Origin: Muraenolepis orangiensis
Lineage: Eukaryota; Chordata; Actinopteri; Gadiformes; Muraenolepididae
Direction of reading: 5' to 3'
DNA: 64,000 nt
NCBI GenBank assembly: GCA_027704905.1
Contig: JANIIK010000484.1
Coordinates: forward strand, 5,001-69,000
Shown here: piece after piece, positions 12,246 to 51,040 of the stretch
Layout of the letters: each line of letters begins with the position of its first letter
Numbering within the stretch: position 1 is the first letter of the stretch
Made by a program: the position numbers and the translations under genes
The notes under the pieces: model-generated
What the model was told of the DNA's origin: nothing
Databases searched by the model: none
Seen by the model: only the letters and a program-made list of their open reading frames with translations

Positions 12246-12319
12246 GAATGTATACCGCAGTCGCAAGATTTTCCTGCGGAGATCCATTGGACGATCTTTA
12301 CATTTAAGTGAGCAAACTT

Positions 12320-14240
12320 CAGAATCGCTACCCCGAGGCAGTCCCCATTGTAGCGGGGGACTTCAACCACTGCAATTTAAAAAAGGTATTACCAAAACAC
12401 TATCAACTCATGTCCGACCAGACAGAACAAGACTCTTGATCACTGCTACACCACCATCAAGTACGCTTATCGTGCAGTTGCGCGGCTGGCTTTCGGCAAA
12501 TCAGACCACGCCTCCGTGCTTCTACTTCTCACTTACAAGCAGAAGTTGAAGTCCACGCCCACAGTTGTAAAGAACGTGCGTCGCTGGACAGACGATGCTG
12601 TACTACACCTGCAGGGGGGCTAGAAATCACTGACTGGAGTGTATTCAAGACCACTGACCTGGATGTGTATGCAGATCATGTCCCAGTATACATTAACAGG
12701 AACGCATCCCGACGCATCCCAGGTAGGTTTGCTCATTCCCGAACTGCAAACCATGGATAAATGAGGACATACGAAACAAACTTAAGGAACGGAGTACTGC
12801 TTTCAGAGCAGGCGACTCCGATCAAGAATGGTAAATTGGATTACAAAAACAAATGATTTGTTCGGGGCTCCGATACCAGACGTACAGTATGTGGCAAGGT
12901 CTGAGGGTTCACCCCAACTACTAGGGGAGCTCAGGGGCAGTCACCAACAACGACCCACCCTAACCCACACGGAGTTCCATCCCGCGTCTTCAAGACCTGT
13001 GCCAATGCATCACTGCAACAGTCTGTCGCCCCAGTGTGCTTCAAAGCGACAACCATTGTGCCATTACCTAAAAAGACCAAGGTAACATGCCTCAATGATT
13101 ATTGTCCAGTGGCTTTAACACCCATAGCCATGAAGTGCCTGGAGAAACTTGTAATGTTGCATATAAAGTCTAGTCCCTAGACCCACTCCAGTTTGCATAC
13201 AGACTAAACAGATCTGTAGACAACACCATTTCCCTGGCACTACACACGGCCCTGCAGCACCTAGACAGGAGGAACACCTCCGTCAGACTGCTGTTCATTG
13301 ACTACAGCTCGGCGTTCAACACCATCGTTCCCTCCAAGTTGGTCCTGAAACTGAGGGACCTAGGTCTGGGCGCCCCCATCTGTAACTGGATTATGGACTT
13401 CCTGCCGGACAGGCCTCAAGTGGTGAAGATTGGGAGCAACATCTCATCCACTCTGGTTCTCAACACCGGAGCACCCCAAGGCTGCTGCCTCAGTCCCCGG
13501 CTGTACTCGCTGTACACACATGACTGTACTGCCACGCACAGCAAAAATTGAATTATCCACCGAGACGACACCACAGTCATCCGCCTGATAAGCGAGGGCG
13601 ACGAAACGGAGTACAGAGATGAGGTAGTCTGGCTGACGCGATGGTGTGAGGACAACAGCCTCGCACTGAATGTCAGCAAGACTAAGGAGCTCATCGTGGA
13701 CTTCAGGAGCCACCGGGGCACCCACTCCACCATCAGCCTGGACGGGGCACCGGTGGAAGTCGTAGGCCAAAGGTGGCTTGTGAACTTCTACCGTGGCCCC
13801 GTAGAGAGCGTCCTAACGAGTGGCGTCACCGTGTGGTACGGCAACACCACTGAACAGGACAAGAAAGCCATCCAGAGGGTCGTGAGGATGGCAGAGAAGA
13901 TCATGGGGTGTGCACTTCCATGCATTGAGATCTGTAGGACCAGATGTCGGAAGAAGGCCATGTCCATCATAAAGGACTGCAATCACCCTGGGCTCCATCT
14001 CTTCTCCCCCCTACCGTCTGGTCGCCGGTTCCTCAGCATCCGTACAGCAAGGACTACCAGGTTCAAGGATAGTTTTTATCCACAGGCAGTGATCTACTGA
14101 ACTGCTAGGAGTGCTGCCACTATCATAACATTATCATTAACTTTACACTTACATACTTTACTGGACTTTCTGGACTCTTTTTTTCTTACTGCACTGTTTT
14201 TATGACGCTCTTGCACAAAAAACGTACGTTCAACACATGT
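12320..14240 (+). pseudogene. Second LINE family: decayed endonuclease and RT
   Basis: The translated pieces in order are GDFNHCNLKKVLPKHYQ (endonuclease, about 12360), a linker, then RT: LFIDYSSAFNTIVPSKL, LNTGAPQGCCLSPRLYSLYT, RDDTTVIRLISEGDE, ALNVSKTKELIVDFRS. The C-terminus ends FSPLPSGRRFLSIRTARTTR. Several stops and frame changes interrupt it (for example, the 13339-13551 frame stops just before the catalytic box) and a segment is missing around 13765. It is related to, but clearly distinct from, the 6849 and 14243 LINEs. The fragments at 39960-41225 and 52349-52690 belong to this second family. The minus-strand LINE was inserted at or near its 3' end (about 14243). Confidence 0.8.
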
Positions 14241-14242
14241 AA

Positions 14243-17056
14243 ACTATCATTCAAGTCAAGTCAAGTCAAGTTTATTGTCACTTCACAGTTTACAGTTTAG
14301 TATAAAGCAGTGATGTGAAAATAAAAATAAAAAATGCAATTTATAAAATGCAAAAATCTGCACAGAAAGAGCAATATGTATATATAAATCAATGTAATAA
14401 AATATACACTGTTATATGTTATACGCCCTTGTTCAGCAGCCTGATGGCCTGACTGTGGAAGCTATCTCTAAGCCTATTTGTACGACACTTGATACTGCGG
14501 TATCGCCTGCCTGACGGTAATAGTGAGTACAGTTCGTGGCTGGGGTGGGCAATGTCTTTTATAATTCGTTTGGCCTTGGCCACGCACCGCTGGTTGTAAA
14601 TGTCCAGGAGGGAGGGGAGCTCACCTCCAACGATATACTGGGCCGTCCGCACCACCCTTTGAAGCGCTCTGCGCTCGAGTGCAGTGCAGTTCCCGTACCA
14701 GGCGGTGATACACCCTGTAAGAACACTCTCGATGGTGCCGTTGTAGAATGTTCTCAGGATGCGGGGGCCCATGCTGAATTTCTTCAGACGCCTGAGAAAA
14801 TACAGGCGTTGTTGGGCCCTTTTCACCACGTGTGTGGTGTGCGTGGACCATGTGAGGTCCTCGGAGATGTGCACGCCGAGGAACTTGAAGCTGCTGACCC
14901 TCTCTACTGCAACACCGTCGATGGAGATAGGGCTGTGCTCTCCTCTCTGCTTCCTGAAGTCCACGATCAGCTCCTTGGTCTTCTTGACGTTGAGGGCGAG
15001 GCTGTTCTCCTGGCACCACTGCTCCAGCGATCCGACCTCCTCCCTGTAGGCTGTCTCGTCGTCGCCGGCGATCAGGCCCATCACTGTCGTGTCGTCAGCA
15101 AACTTGACGATGACGTTGGAGCTGTGCATAGCCATGCAGTCGTGGGTGTAGAGGGCTCAGCACGCATCCCTGGGGGGCTCCCGTGTTGAGGGTCAGTGGC
15201 TCTGATGTGGTGCTGCCCATCCTCACCACCTGGCGGCGGTCCGACAGGAGGTCCAGTATCCAGCTGCACATGGATGGGGGTACGCCTAGACCTCTCAGCT
15301 TGGTGTCGAGCTTGGCAGGAACTATTGTGTTGAATGCTGAGCTGTAGTCCACAAACAGCATTCGCACATAACAGTTCTTTCCCTCCAGGTGGGAAAGGGC
15401 AGTGTGGAGGGCCATGGCAATTGCGTCGTCCGTGGATCTATTTTGACGATATGCAAATTGCCATGGGTCCAGCGTGGTAGGTAACACGGAGCAAATAAAG
15501 TCCTTGACCAACCTCTCGAAGCATTTGCTAACGATCGAGGTGAGGGCCACAGGTCTGTAGTCATTCAGGCATGTTACCTTGGTTTGTTTAGGGACAGGCA
15601 CGATGGTGGATATCTTGAAGACCGCGGGGACAACTGCCTGGGACAGGGAGAGGTTGAAGATGTCTGCAAAGACTCCTGCCAACTGGTCTGCGCATGCTCT
15701 GAGGACGCGGCCCGGGATGTCGTCGGGGTCTGCCGCCTTACGGATGTTCAGCCGCTTAAAGGTGCGGCGCACATCCGCCTCCGAGATGCGCAGCTGGCTG
15801 GTCTCCTCAGTCGGTGCTGGCTTCAGCGGGCTGCCGTTTACGTCGAACCGAGCAAAAAATGTATTTAGCTCTCCTGGGAGGGAGGTTGAGGAGTTCTCTA
15901 CACAACTGGTTCTCCCTCTGAAGTTCGTTATCGTCTGCAGCCCCTGCCACATACCCCTCGCATCGTGGTTCTTGAATTTATCTTCCACTCTGACCTTATA
16001 CTCCCGCTTGGCAGTGACGATGGTCTTACGGAGGTCGTAACGGGCTCTCGTATATTCCTCCGTATTCCCGGAACCAAAGGCGGCGTTACGCGCATGTAGG
16101 GCAGCGCGAACATCGCCGTTAATCCACGGTTTCTGGTTGGGATATATCCGAACCGACTTGGTCGGAACAACGTCATCTATGCACTTCTTGATGAACCCGG
16201 TGACCGAGGACGCGTACTCGTTGATGTTATTGTCCGAGGCAACGCGGAACATGTGCCAGTCAGCGCGATCAAAACAATCCTGCAGCGTCGAGTCTGATTG
16301 GTCCGACCAGCATTGGACCTCCCTCACAGCGATCGGTTGCTGCTTCAGTCTCTGCCTATAGGCGGGGAGCAGCTGGATAGAGCGGTGATCTGATTTGCCG
16401 AACGGTGGGCGGAGGAGGGCCTTGTAGCCATCACGGAAGGGAGTGTAGCAGTGGTCGAGGATCCGCTCGCCCCGTGTGTTGCTCTTTATGTGTTGGTAGA
16501 ACTTCGGGAGAACCTTCTTCAGGTTCTGCTTGTTGAAGTCCCCCGCCACGATGAGAGCAGCCTCGGGGTGGGCCGACTCCTGTTCGCTGATTGCCCCGTA
16601 CAGTTCCTTCAGCGCTGTGTCCGTGTTGGCTTGTGGGGGAATGTAAACAGCGGTCACGGTTACCGCTGTAAACTCCCGAGGTAGCCAGTATGGACGGCAC
16701 ATAAGCATCAGGTACTCCAGGTCCGGGGAACAGAAAGACTTGAGGGGATGTACATGACTTTGGTTGCACCAAGATCTCGCTTCCTCCGGCGACGCTTGCG
16801 TGTAATCGTGCCCAAGATGGTCGGAGATAATCCAGCTATGACTTCGGGCGGGACGTCCGAGTCGAAAGAATGAAAAAACTCCGGTAGGCGGCGAGCGACT
16901 GTCGATCTGATCTCCCGAAGTGTGCAAAAGTTATAAGTGAACTTGCTGCTAACTTCCTGAACTAAAATAGTTGCGATAAAAAGAATAAATAACAAAAAAC
17001 TGCGTCGTCGTGCGGGAGCTCGCGACACGGCAGCCATCTCGTACGGCGCCATACTC
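14243..17056 (-). mobile_element. L2-type LINE, inverted copy of 6849-10024
   Basis: Read on the minus strand it begins at the GGAGTATGGCGCC start (17056) and ends with the CTTGA-repeat tail at 14243. It is nearly identical to the plus-strand copy across the RT region. Relative to that copy it lacks about 300 bp of the endonuclease start (junction near 16776). Confidence 0.85.
14419..16927 (-). pseudogene. LINE endonuclease-RT ORF with 5' deletion and one frame break
   Basis: On the minus strand, 16927-15095 is a single 610-codon frame. It covers the later endonuclease blocks (VAGDFN, ILDHCYT), the linker and RT up to NTGAPQGCVLSP. The frame then changes near 15150-15095 and continues in 15135-14419 with the catalytic KFADDTTVMG and the C-terminal domain to LLNKGV. 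The N-terminal frame starting at 17052 is joined to the rest across the 300-bp deletion, which removes the LTETW part of the nuclease. The copy therefore lacks both a complete nuclease and a continuous RT and should be inactive. Confidence 0.85.
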
Positions 17057-17440
17057 CATACTCCAAATTAGCCACTTTGCTGTTCTGTTAATTTTGATTT
17101 TGTATGGTATCGTTTTGGAGATGTATATGGTGGGAGGGACTGGAGAGTAACGCATTCTAATGTACCTGGTGCAATTGGCCAATAAAAATATCTTGTATGT
17201 TCGAATAAGTGAGGAAAATGCTATGAGCAATTCTAAATGTATCGTTTTATTGATCCCATACATTAAGTATCAATGGCAAAAACTAGTATTGCTCCCAAAA
17301 AACACTGCCAATTAAATTGAATGAAACTGACCAGGGCACCGGGTCTGTACTTTATATTTAATATACACACCAGAAAGAACAGGACAATGAGAGATGAGTT
17401 AAGACAAGAGGGCGGGGGGGGGGGGGGGGGGGTGTATGGG
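17057..17440. other. Intergenic, no gene; G20-class homopolymer
   Basis: AT-rich sequence with no coding signal. An uninterrupted run of about 20 G lies at 17413-17432. This is the region just beyond the probable 3' end of ldb1. Confidence 0.5.
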
Positions 17441-18468
17441 CATTTTATCTCTTGCTATTCCTTTTTATTTTCATAAGATCAAGATGGCTTTTAGGCAAAT
17501 CCAAGTAAGAATACATATTTTTACAGTCAGACAGAACTTTGCTACTACCTTAAATATACAAGCACAAATACACAAATCTTTAAAAGTGAAAAAAGGACTA
17601 AATAAAAGCATCCATACTAAATGTCTCTTATGAACACAAAAGATAAAAACAATACATTTGAGAGAGGAGCGGGGGGTTTGTAAGTCCTGCGTTGCTCCTT
17701 GGTCTGTAGCTTTTCAATATCGGTAGAAAAAACATTCTAGCGAGATAGATACTGGTATAAAAACTCAAACATGTTCATTGTGTGTGCATGTGTATATTTT
17801 AAATGCTCTTCTCTAAAGAATGTATTTGCTGCTTTCTACACAGTGGTTGGGCACTAGGGAAACAAAAGTATGTCCAGGCAATTCATATCCCTAGTGCCAC
17901 AGTAAAGTTCATCAAGTCTGTGAATGGCCTCTCAAAGTGATTCCATATTCTGGTCTACCTGCTGCTAGTACAGCCCCAATTCTGACATTTTTAGGATCTC
18001 TAGCTTGCAAGCACGCACAAGGTTCAGGTTAAGTGGTGGACAAGTCATCCCAAAGCAACTCACCAGCATCTAAAAAAGCCCCCCAAACAGCATCTCCTCT
18101 GACCCACCTCCCCCTTATATGCACGCTTAAACATAGACGACTTTGTCTCATTGTATAACAAAATCTCTACTCTCTCTCCCCTCGTATTTCACATTAAAAT
18201 CCAGTGACTGTATGAACTTTAAAAAGGATCTGAGAACAGACATAACATTAATGTACGAGTTAAGAGGACGAGGAACACAGGGACAACCTTTTTTTTCAGT
18301 GGAGACATCGTGGACTCGGACAACCTTGTCTTGGAACAATGCGTCAGTCCTGGGCCGTCCCATTTCCCACCACCAGGGTCAGCTGTGTTTCCAGTGGTTT
18401 GATAAATCTGGGCTCTTTAAGTGATATCTGGGGTCATGGCCAAGAGAGAGAGCAAGAGAATAGGGGCT
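17441..18468 (-). other. ldb1: Probable ldb1 3' UTR
   Basis: The 1 kb downstream of the ldb1 stop codon has no transposon and no coding signal, as expected for the 3' UTR. On the minus strand an AATAAA polyadenylation hexamer lies at 17469-17464, so a transcript end near 17445 is plausible. The extent is inferred; no cDNA is available. Confidence 0.5.
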
Positions 18469-43876
<25,408 letters not shown>

Positions 43877-44565
43877 CTATGGATGGAGAGAACTCAGGTC
43901 AACAGCAGCTCACTACAGTAGTGGTAGTGCTCAATCATCTGTATTGACCGTTAAATTATGAATATGAGGTTTGAAATGTCAGAGCAAAGGAAAGCCTTGT
44001 TTGTCTCTTACACCTGAACTGTAAATTACTATTCATGACAATGAAATTAGTTAAGAATGCTATTTTGCATAAATAGGTATAGTGTGAGGTATACACATCT
44101 TGTAAAAAAACCTCTTAGCATCTCTTCTTGTCTCAATATTAAACGTTCGCCTTCCGTGTTTGTATAAATTATAATGTGTCCTCAATGTTGACATGGAGAT
44201 AATTCAACAGCATTTAGAGGTAAATGCATAGAAGAGAAAACTAACATTATTTAGAACGCAGAGGGTTGTGGTAACAGACAGTCACTCAACTCTCAATTGT
44301 GAACAACCACAGGCCAATGGCATATGTGTTGTTACTACATTCCTCAATGCAGAGTAATAAACAATATTTGCAATCAGAAATTGTAAGTAATAGTTCTACA
44401 ATGTTCAGTGACTAAAGGGCAAGTGTCCCAGTTGTGATCCGGTTTGTAACGTAAACGTCAACAGATAGAAGTAATCCAGGAAGCAAACATCTTGAGACAA
44501 TCAACGTGTGTAAATATGTTAACATGCGGTGAGCTGTACAGTACAGGCTGCCCCGCCAGAGTGTA
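43877..44565. other. No gene recognised; upstream of ldb1 exon 1
   Basis: AT-rich DNA without an open frame of note. It is either the intron upstream of ldb1 exon 1 or its 5' flank; no promoter elements could be assigned. Confidence 0.4.
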
Positions 44566-47500
44566 CACACAGGACAGATACGCAAACGCTACACACAGGA
44601 CACAGATACGCTACACACAGGACACAGATACGCAAACGGGACACACAGGACACAGATACGCTACACACAGGACACAGATACGCAAACGCTACACACAGGA
44701 CACAGATACGCAAACGCTACACACAGGACACAGATACGCAAACGGGACACAGGACACAGATACGCAAACGGGACACAGGACACAGATACGCAAACACTAC
44801 ACACAGGACACAGATACGCAAACGGGACACACAGGACACAGATACGCAAACGGGACACAGGACACAGATACGCAAACGCGACAGGACACAGATACGCAAA
44901 CGCTACACACAGGACACAGATACGCAAACGCGACAGGACACAGATACGCAAACGCTACACACAGGACACAGATACGCAAACGCGACACAGGACACGCAAA
45001 CGCTACACACAGGACACAGATACGCAAACGCTACACACAGGACACAGATACGCTACACACAGGACAGATACGCAAACGCTACACACAGGACACAGATACG
45101 CAAACGCGACACAGGACACAGATACGCAAACGCTACACACAGGACACAGATACGCAAACGCTACACACAGGACACAGATACGCTACACACAGGACAGATA
45201 CGCAAACGCTACACAGGACACAGATACGCAAACGCTACACACAGGACACGGAGACGCAAACGCTACACACAGGACACAGATCCGCAAACGCGACACAGGA
45301 CACAGATACGCAAACGCTACACACAGGACACAGATACGCAAACGCGACACAGGACACAGATACGCAAACGCTACACACAGGACACAGATACGCAAACGCG
45401 ACACAGGACACAGATACGCAAACGCGACACAGGACACAGATACGCAAACGCTACACACAGGACACAGATACGCAAACGCGACACAGGACACAGATACGCA
45501 AACGCTACACACAGGACACAGATACGCAAACGCGACACAGGACACGCAAACGCTACACACAGGACACAGATACGCAAACGCTACACACAGGACACAGATA
45601 CGCTACACACAGGACAGATACGCTACACACAGGACAGATACGCAAACGCTACACACAGGACACATACGCAAACGCGACACAGGACACAGATACGCAAACG
45701 CTACACACAGGACACAGATACGCAAACGCTACACACAGGACACAGATACGCAAACGCTACACACAGGACACAGATACGCTACACACAGGACAGATACGCA
45801 AACGCTACACAGGACACAGATACGCAAACGCTACACACAGGACACGGAGACGCTACACACAGGACACGGAGACGCTACACACAGGACACAGAGACGCAAA
45901 CGCTACACAGGACACGCAAACGCTACACACAGGACACAGAGACGCTACACACAGGACACAGACGCAAACGCTACACAGGACACATACGCAAACGCTACAC
46001 ACAGGACACAGATACGCAAACGCTACACACAGGACACATACGCAAACGCTACACACAGGACACATACGCAAACGCTACACACAGGACACATACGCAAACG
46101 CTACACACAGGACACATACGCAAACGCTACACACAGGACACATACGCAAACGCTACACACAGGACACATACGCAAACGCTACACACAGGACACATACGCA
46201 AACGCTACACACAGGACACATACGCAAACGCTACACAGGACACATACGCAAACGCTACACAGGACACATACGCAAACGCTACACAGGACACATACGCAAA
46301 CGCTACACACAGGTCACAGATACGCAAACGCTACACACAGGACACAGATGCAAACGCTACACAGGACACATACGCAAACGCTACACACAGGACACATACG
46401 CAAACGCTACACAGGACACAGATACGCAAACGCTACACACAGGACACATACGCAAACGCTACACAGGACACAGATACGCAAACGCTACACAGGACACAGA
46501 TACGCAAACGCTACACAGGACACAGATACGCAAACGCTACACACAGGACACATACGCAAACGCTACACACAGGACACCGATACGCAAACGCTACACAGGA
46601 CAGATACGCAAACGCTACACACAGGACACCGATACGCAAACGCTACACAGGACAGATACGCAAACGCTACACAGGACACAGATACGCAAACGCTACACAG
46701 GACACAGATACGCAAACGCTACACAGGACACATACGCAAACGCTACACACAGGACACCGATACGCAAACGCTACACAGGACAGATACGCAAACGCTACAC
46801 ACAGGACACCGATACGCAAACGCTACACACAGGACACATACGCAAACGCTACACACAGGACACCGATACGCAAACGCTACACAGGACAGATACGCAAACG
46901 CTACACACAGGACACCGATACGCAAACGCTACACAGGACAGATACGCAAACGCTACACAGGACACCGATACGCAAACGCTACACAGGACACCGATACGCA
47001 AACGCTACACAGGACAGATACGCAAACGCTACACACAGGACACCGATACGCAAACGCTACACAGGACAGATACGCAAACGCTACACAGGACACCGATACG
47101 CAAACGCTACACAGGACAGATACGCAAACGCTACACACAGGACACGGATACGCAAACGCTACACACAGGACAGATACGCAAACGCTACACAGGACACGGA
47201 TACGCAAACGCTACACAGGACACGGATACGCAAACGCTACACACAGGACACATACGCAAACGCTACACAGATACGCAAACGCTACACAGGACACATACGC
47301 AAACGCTACACAGATACGCAAACGCTACACAGGACACATACGCAAACGCTACACAGATACGCAAACGCTACACAGGACACCGATACGCAAACGCTACACA
47401 GATACGCAAACGCTACACAGATACGCAAACGCTACACAGATACGCAAACGCTACACAGATACGCAAACGCTACACAGGACACCGATACGCAAACGCTACA

Positions 47501-50500
47501 CAGATACGCAAACGCTACACAGGACACCGATACGCAAACGCTACACAGGACACAGATACGCAAACGCTACACAGGACACCGATACGCAAACGCTACACAG
47601 GACACAGATACGCAAACGCTACACACAGGACACAGATACGCAAACGCTACACACAGATACGCAAACGCTACACAGATACGCAAACGCTACACACAGGACA
47701 CAGATACGCAAACGCTACACACAGGACACAGATACGCAAACGCTACACAGGACACATACGCAAACGCTACACACAGGACACAGATACGCAAACGCTACAC
47801 AGGACACAGATACGCAAACGCTACACACAGATACGCAAACGCTACACAGATACGCAAACGCTACACACAGGACACAGATACGCAAACGCTACACACAGGA
47901 CACAGATACGCAAACGCTACACAGGACACATACGCAAACGCTACACACAGGACACAGATACGCAAACGCTACACAGGACACATACGCAAACGCTACACAG
48001 GACACAGATACGCAAACGCTACACAGGACACATACGCAAACGCTACACAGGACACATATGCAAACGCTACACACAGGACACAGATACGCAAACGCTACAC
48101 AGGACACAGATACGCAAACGCTACACAGGACACAGATACGCAAACGCTACACAGGACACATATGCAAACGCTACACAGGACACATACGCAAACGCTACAC
48201 AGGACACATACGCAAACGCTACACAGGACACATACGCAAACGCTACACAGGACACATACGCAAACGCTACACAGGACACATACGCAAACGCTACACAGGA
48301 CACAGATACGCAAACGCTACACAGGACACATACGCAAACGCTACACAGGACACATACGCAAACGCTACACAGGACACAGATACGCAAACGCTACACAGGA
48401 CACATACGCAAACGCTACACAGGACACATACGCAAACGCTACACAGGACACAGATACGCAAACGCTACACAGGACACAGATACGCAAACGCTACACAGGA
48501 CACAGATACGCAAACGCTACACAGGACACAGATACGCAAACGCTACACAGGACACAGATACGCAAACGCTACACAGGACACAGATACGCAAACGCTACAC
48601 AGGACACAGATACGCAAACGCTACACAGGACACATACGCAAACGCTACACAGGACACATACGCAAACGCTACACAGGACACATACGCAAACGCTACACAG
48701 GACACATACGCAAACGCTACACAGGACACAGATACGCAAACGCTACACAGGACACATACGCAAACGCTACACAGGACACATACGCAAACGCTACACAGGA
48801 CACAGATACGCAAACGCTACACAGGACACATACGCAAACGCTACACAGGACACATACGCAAACGCTACACAGGACACATACGCAAACGCTACACAGGACA
48901 CAGATACGCAAACGCTACACAGGACACAGATACGCAAACGCTACACAGGACACAGATACGCAAACGCTACACAGGACACATACGCAAACGCTACACAGGA
49001 CACATACGCAAACGCTACACAGGACACATACGCAAACGCTACACAGGACACATACGCAAACGCTACACAGGACACATACGCAAACGCTACACAGGACACA
49101 TACGCAAACGCTACACAGGACACATACGCAAACGCTACACAGGACACATACGCAAACGCTACACAGGACACATACGCAAACGCTACACAGGACACATACG
49201 CAAACGCTACACAGGACACATACGCAAACGCTACACAGGACACATACGCAAACGCTACACAGGACACATACGCAAACGCTACACAGGACACATACGCAAA
49301 CGCTACACAGGACACATACGCAAACGCTACACAGGACACATACGCAAACGCTACACACAGGACAGATACGCAAACGCTACACACAGGACACAGATACGCA
49401 AACGCTACACAGGACACAGATACGCAAACGCTACACACAGGACACAGATACGCAAACGCTACACACAGGACACAGATACGCAAACACTACACAGGACACA
49501 GATACGCAAACGCGACAGATACGCAAACGCTACACACAGGACACATACGCAAACGCTACACAGGACACGGATATGCAAACACTACACAGGACACATACGC
49601 TACACACAGGACACATACGCAAACGCTACACACAGGACACATACGCAAACGCTACACACAGGACACAGATACGCAAACGCTACACAGGACACAGATACGC
49701 AAACGCTACACAGGACACAGATACGCAAACGCTACACACAGGACACAGATACGCAAACGCGACAGATACGCAAACGCTACACACAGGACACAGATACGCA
49801 AACGCTACACACAGGACACATACGCAAACGCTACACACAGGACACGGATATGCAAACACTACACACAGGACACAGATACGCAAACGCTACACACAGGACA
49901 CATACGCAAACGCGACACAGATACGCAAACGCTACACACAGGACACATACGCGACACAGGACACAGATACGCAAACGCTACACAAAGGACACGGATACGC
50001 AAACGCTACACACAGGACAGATACGCAAACGCTACACACAGGACAGATACGCAAACGCTACACAAAGGACACGGATACGCAAACGCTACACAGGACACAG
50101 ATACGCAAACGCTACACAGGACACATACGCAAACGCTACACAGGACACAGATACGCAAACGCTACACACAGGACACGGATATACGCAAACGCTACACAGG
50201 ACACAGATACGCAAACGCTACACACAGGTCACAGATACGCAAACGCTACACAGGACACATAGGCAAACGCTACACACAGGACACACGCAAACGCTACACA
50301 CAGGACACATACGCAAACGCTACACACAGGACACATACGCAAACGCTACACACAGGACACATACGCAAACGCTACACACAGGACACATACGCAAACGCTA
50401 CACAGGACACAGATACGCAAACGCTACACACAGGTCACAGATACGCAAACGCTACACAGAGGACACAGATACGCAAACGCTACACAGGACACAGATACGC

Positions 50501-51040
50501 AAACGCTACACACAGGACACAGATACGCAAACGCTACACACAGGACACAGATACGCAAACGCTACACACAGGACACAGATACGCAAACGCTACACACAGG
50601 ACGCAGATACGCAAACGCTACACACAGGACGCAGATACGCAAACGCTACACACAGGACACAGATACGCAAACGCTACACACAGGACACAGATACGCAAAC
50701 GCTACACACAGGACACAGATACGCAAACGCTACACACAGGACACAGATACGCAAACGCTACACACAGGACACAGATACGCAAACGCTACACAGGACACAG
50801 ATACGCAAACGCTACACAGGACACATACGCAAACGCTACACAGGACACATACGCAAACGCTACACAGGACACATACGCAAACGCTACACAGGACACATAC
50901 GCAAACGCTACACAGGACACATACGCAAACGCTACACAGGACACATACGCAAACGCAAACGCTACACAGGACACATACGCAAACGCTACACACAGGACAC
51001 ATACGCAAACGCTACACACAGGACACGGATATGCAAACAC
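44566..51040. repeat. 6.5-kb minisatellite, 19-28-bp units with GATACGCAAACGCTACACA core
   Basis: Roughly 260 tandem units share ATACGCAAACGCTACACA and GGACACAG. Length variants arise from an extra ACAC, loss or gain of AG in ACAGATACG/ACATACG, GGACAG for GGACACAG, and a 19-bp form without GGACACAG (47260-47460). Variants are clustered: GCGACACAGG near 44990-45540, ACACCGATACG at 46560-47580, homogeneous 24-bp units at 48960-49350. No plus-strand stop codon occurs in the units, so very long frames (up to 2246 codons) are open in all three plus frames. These are not credible proteins. Confidence 0.97.
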
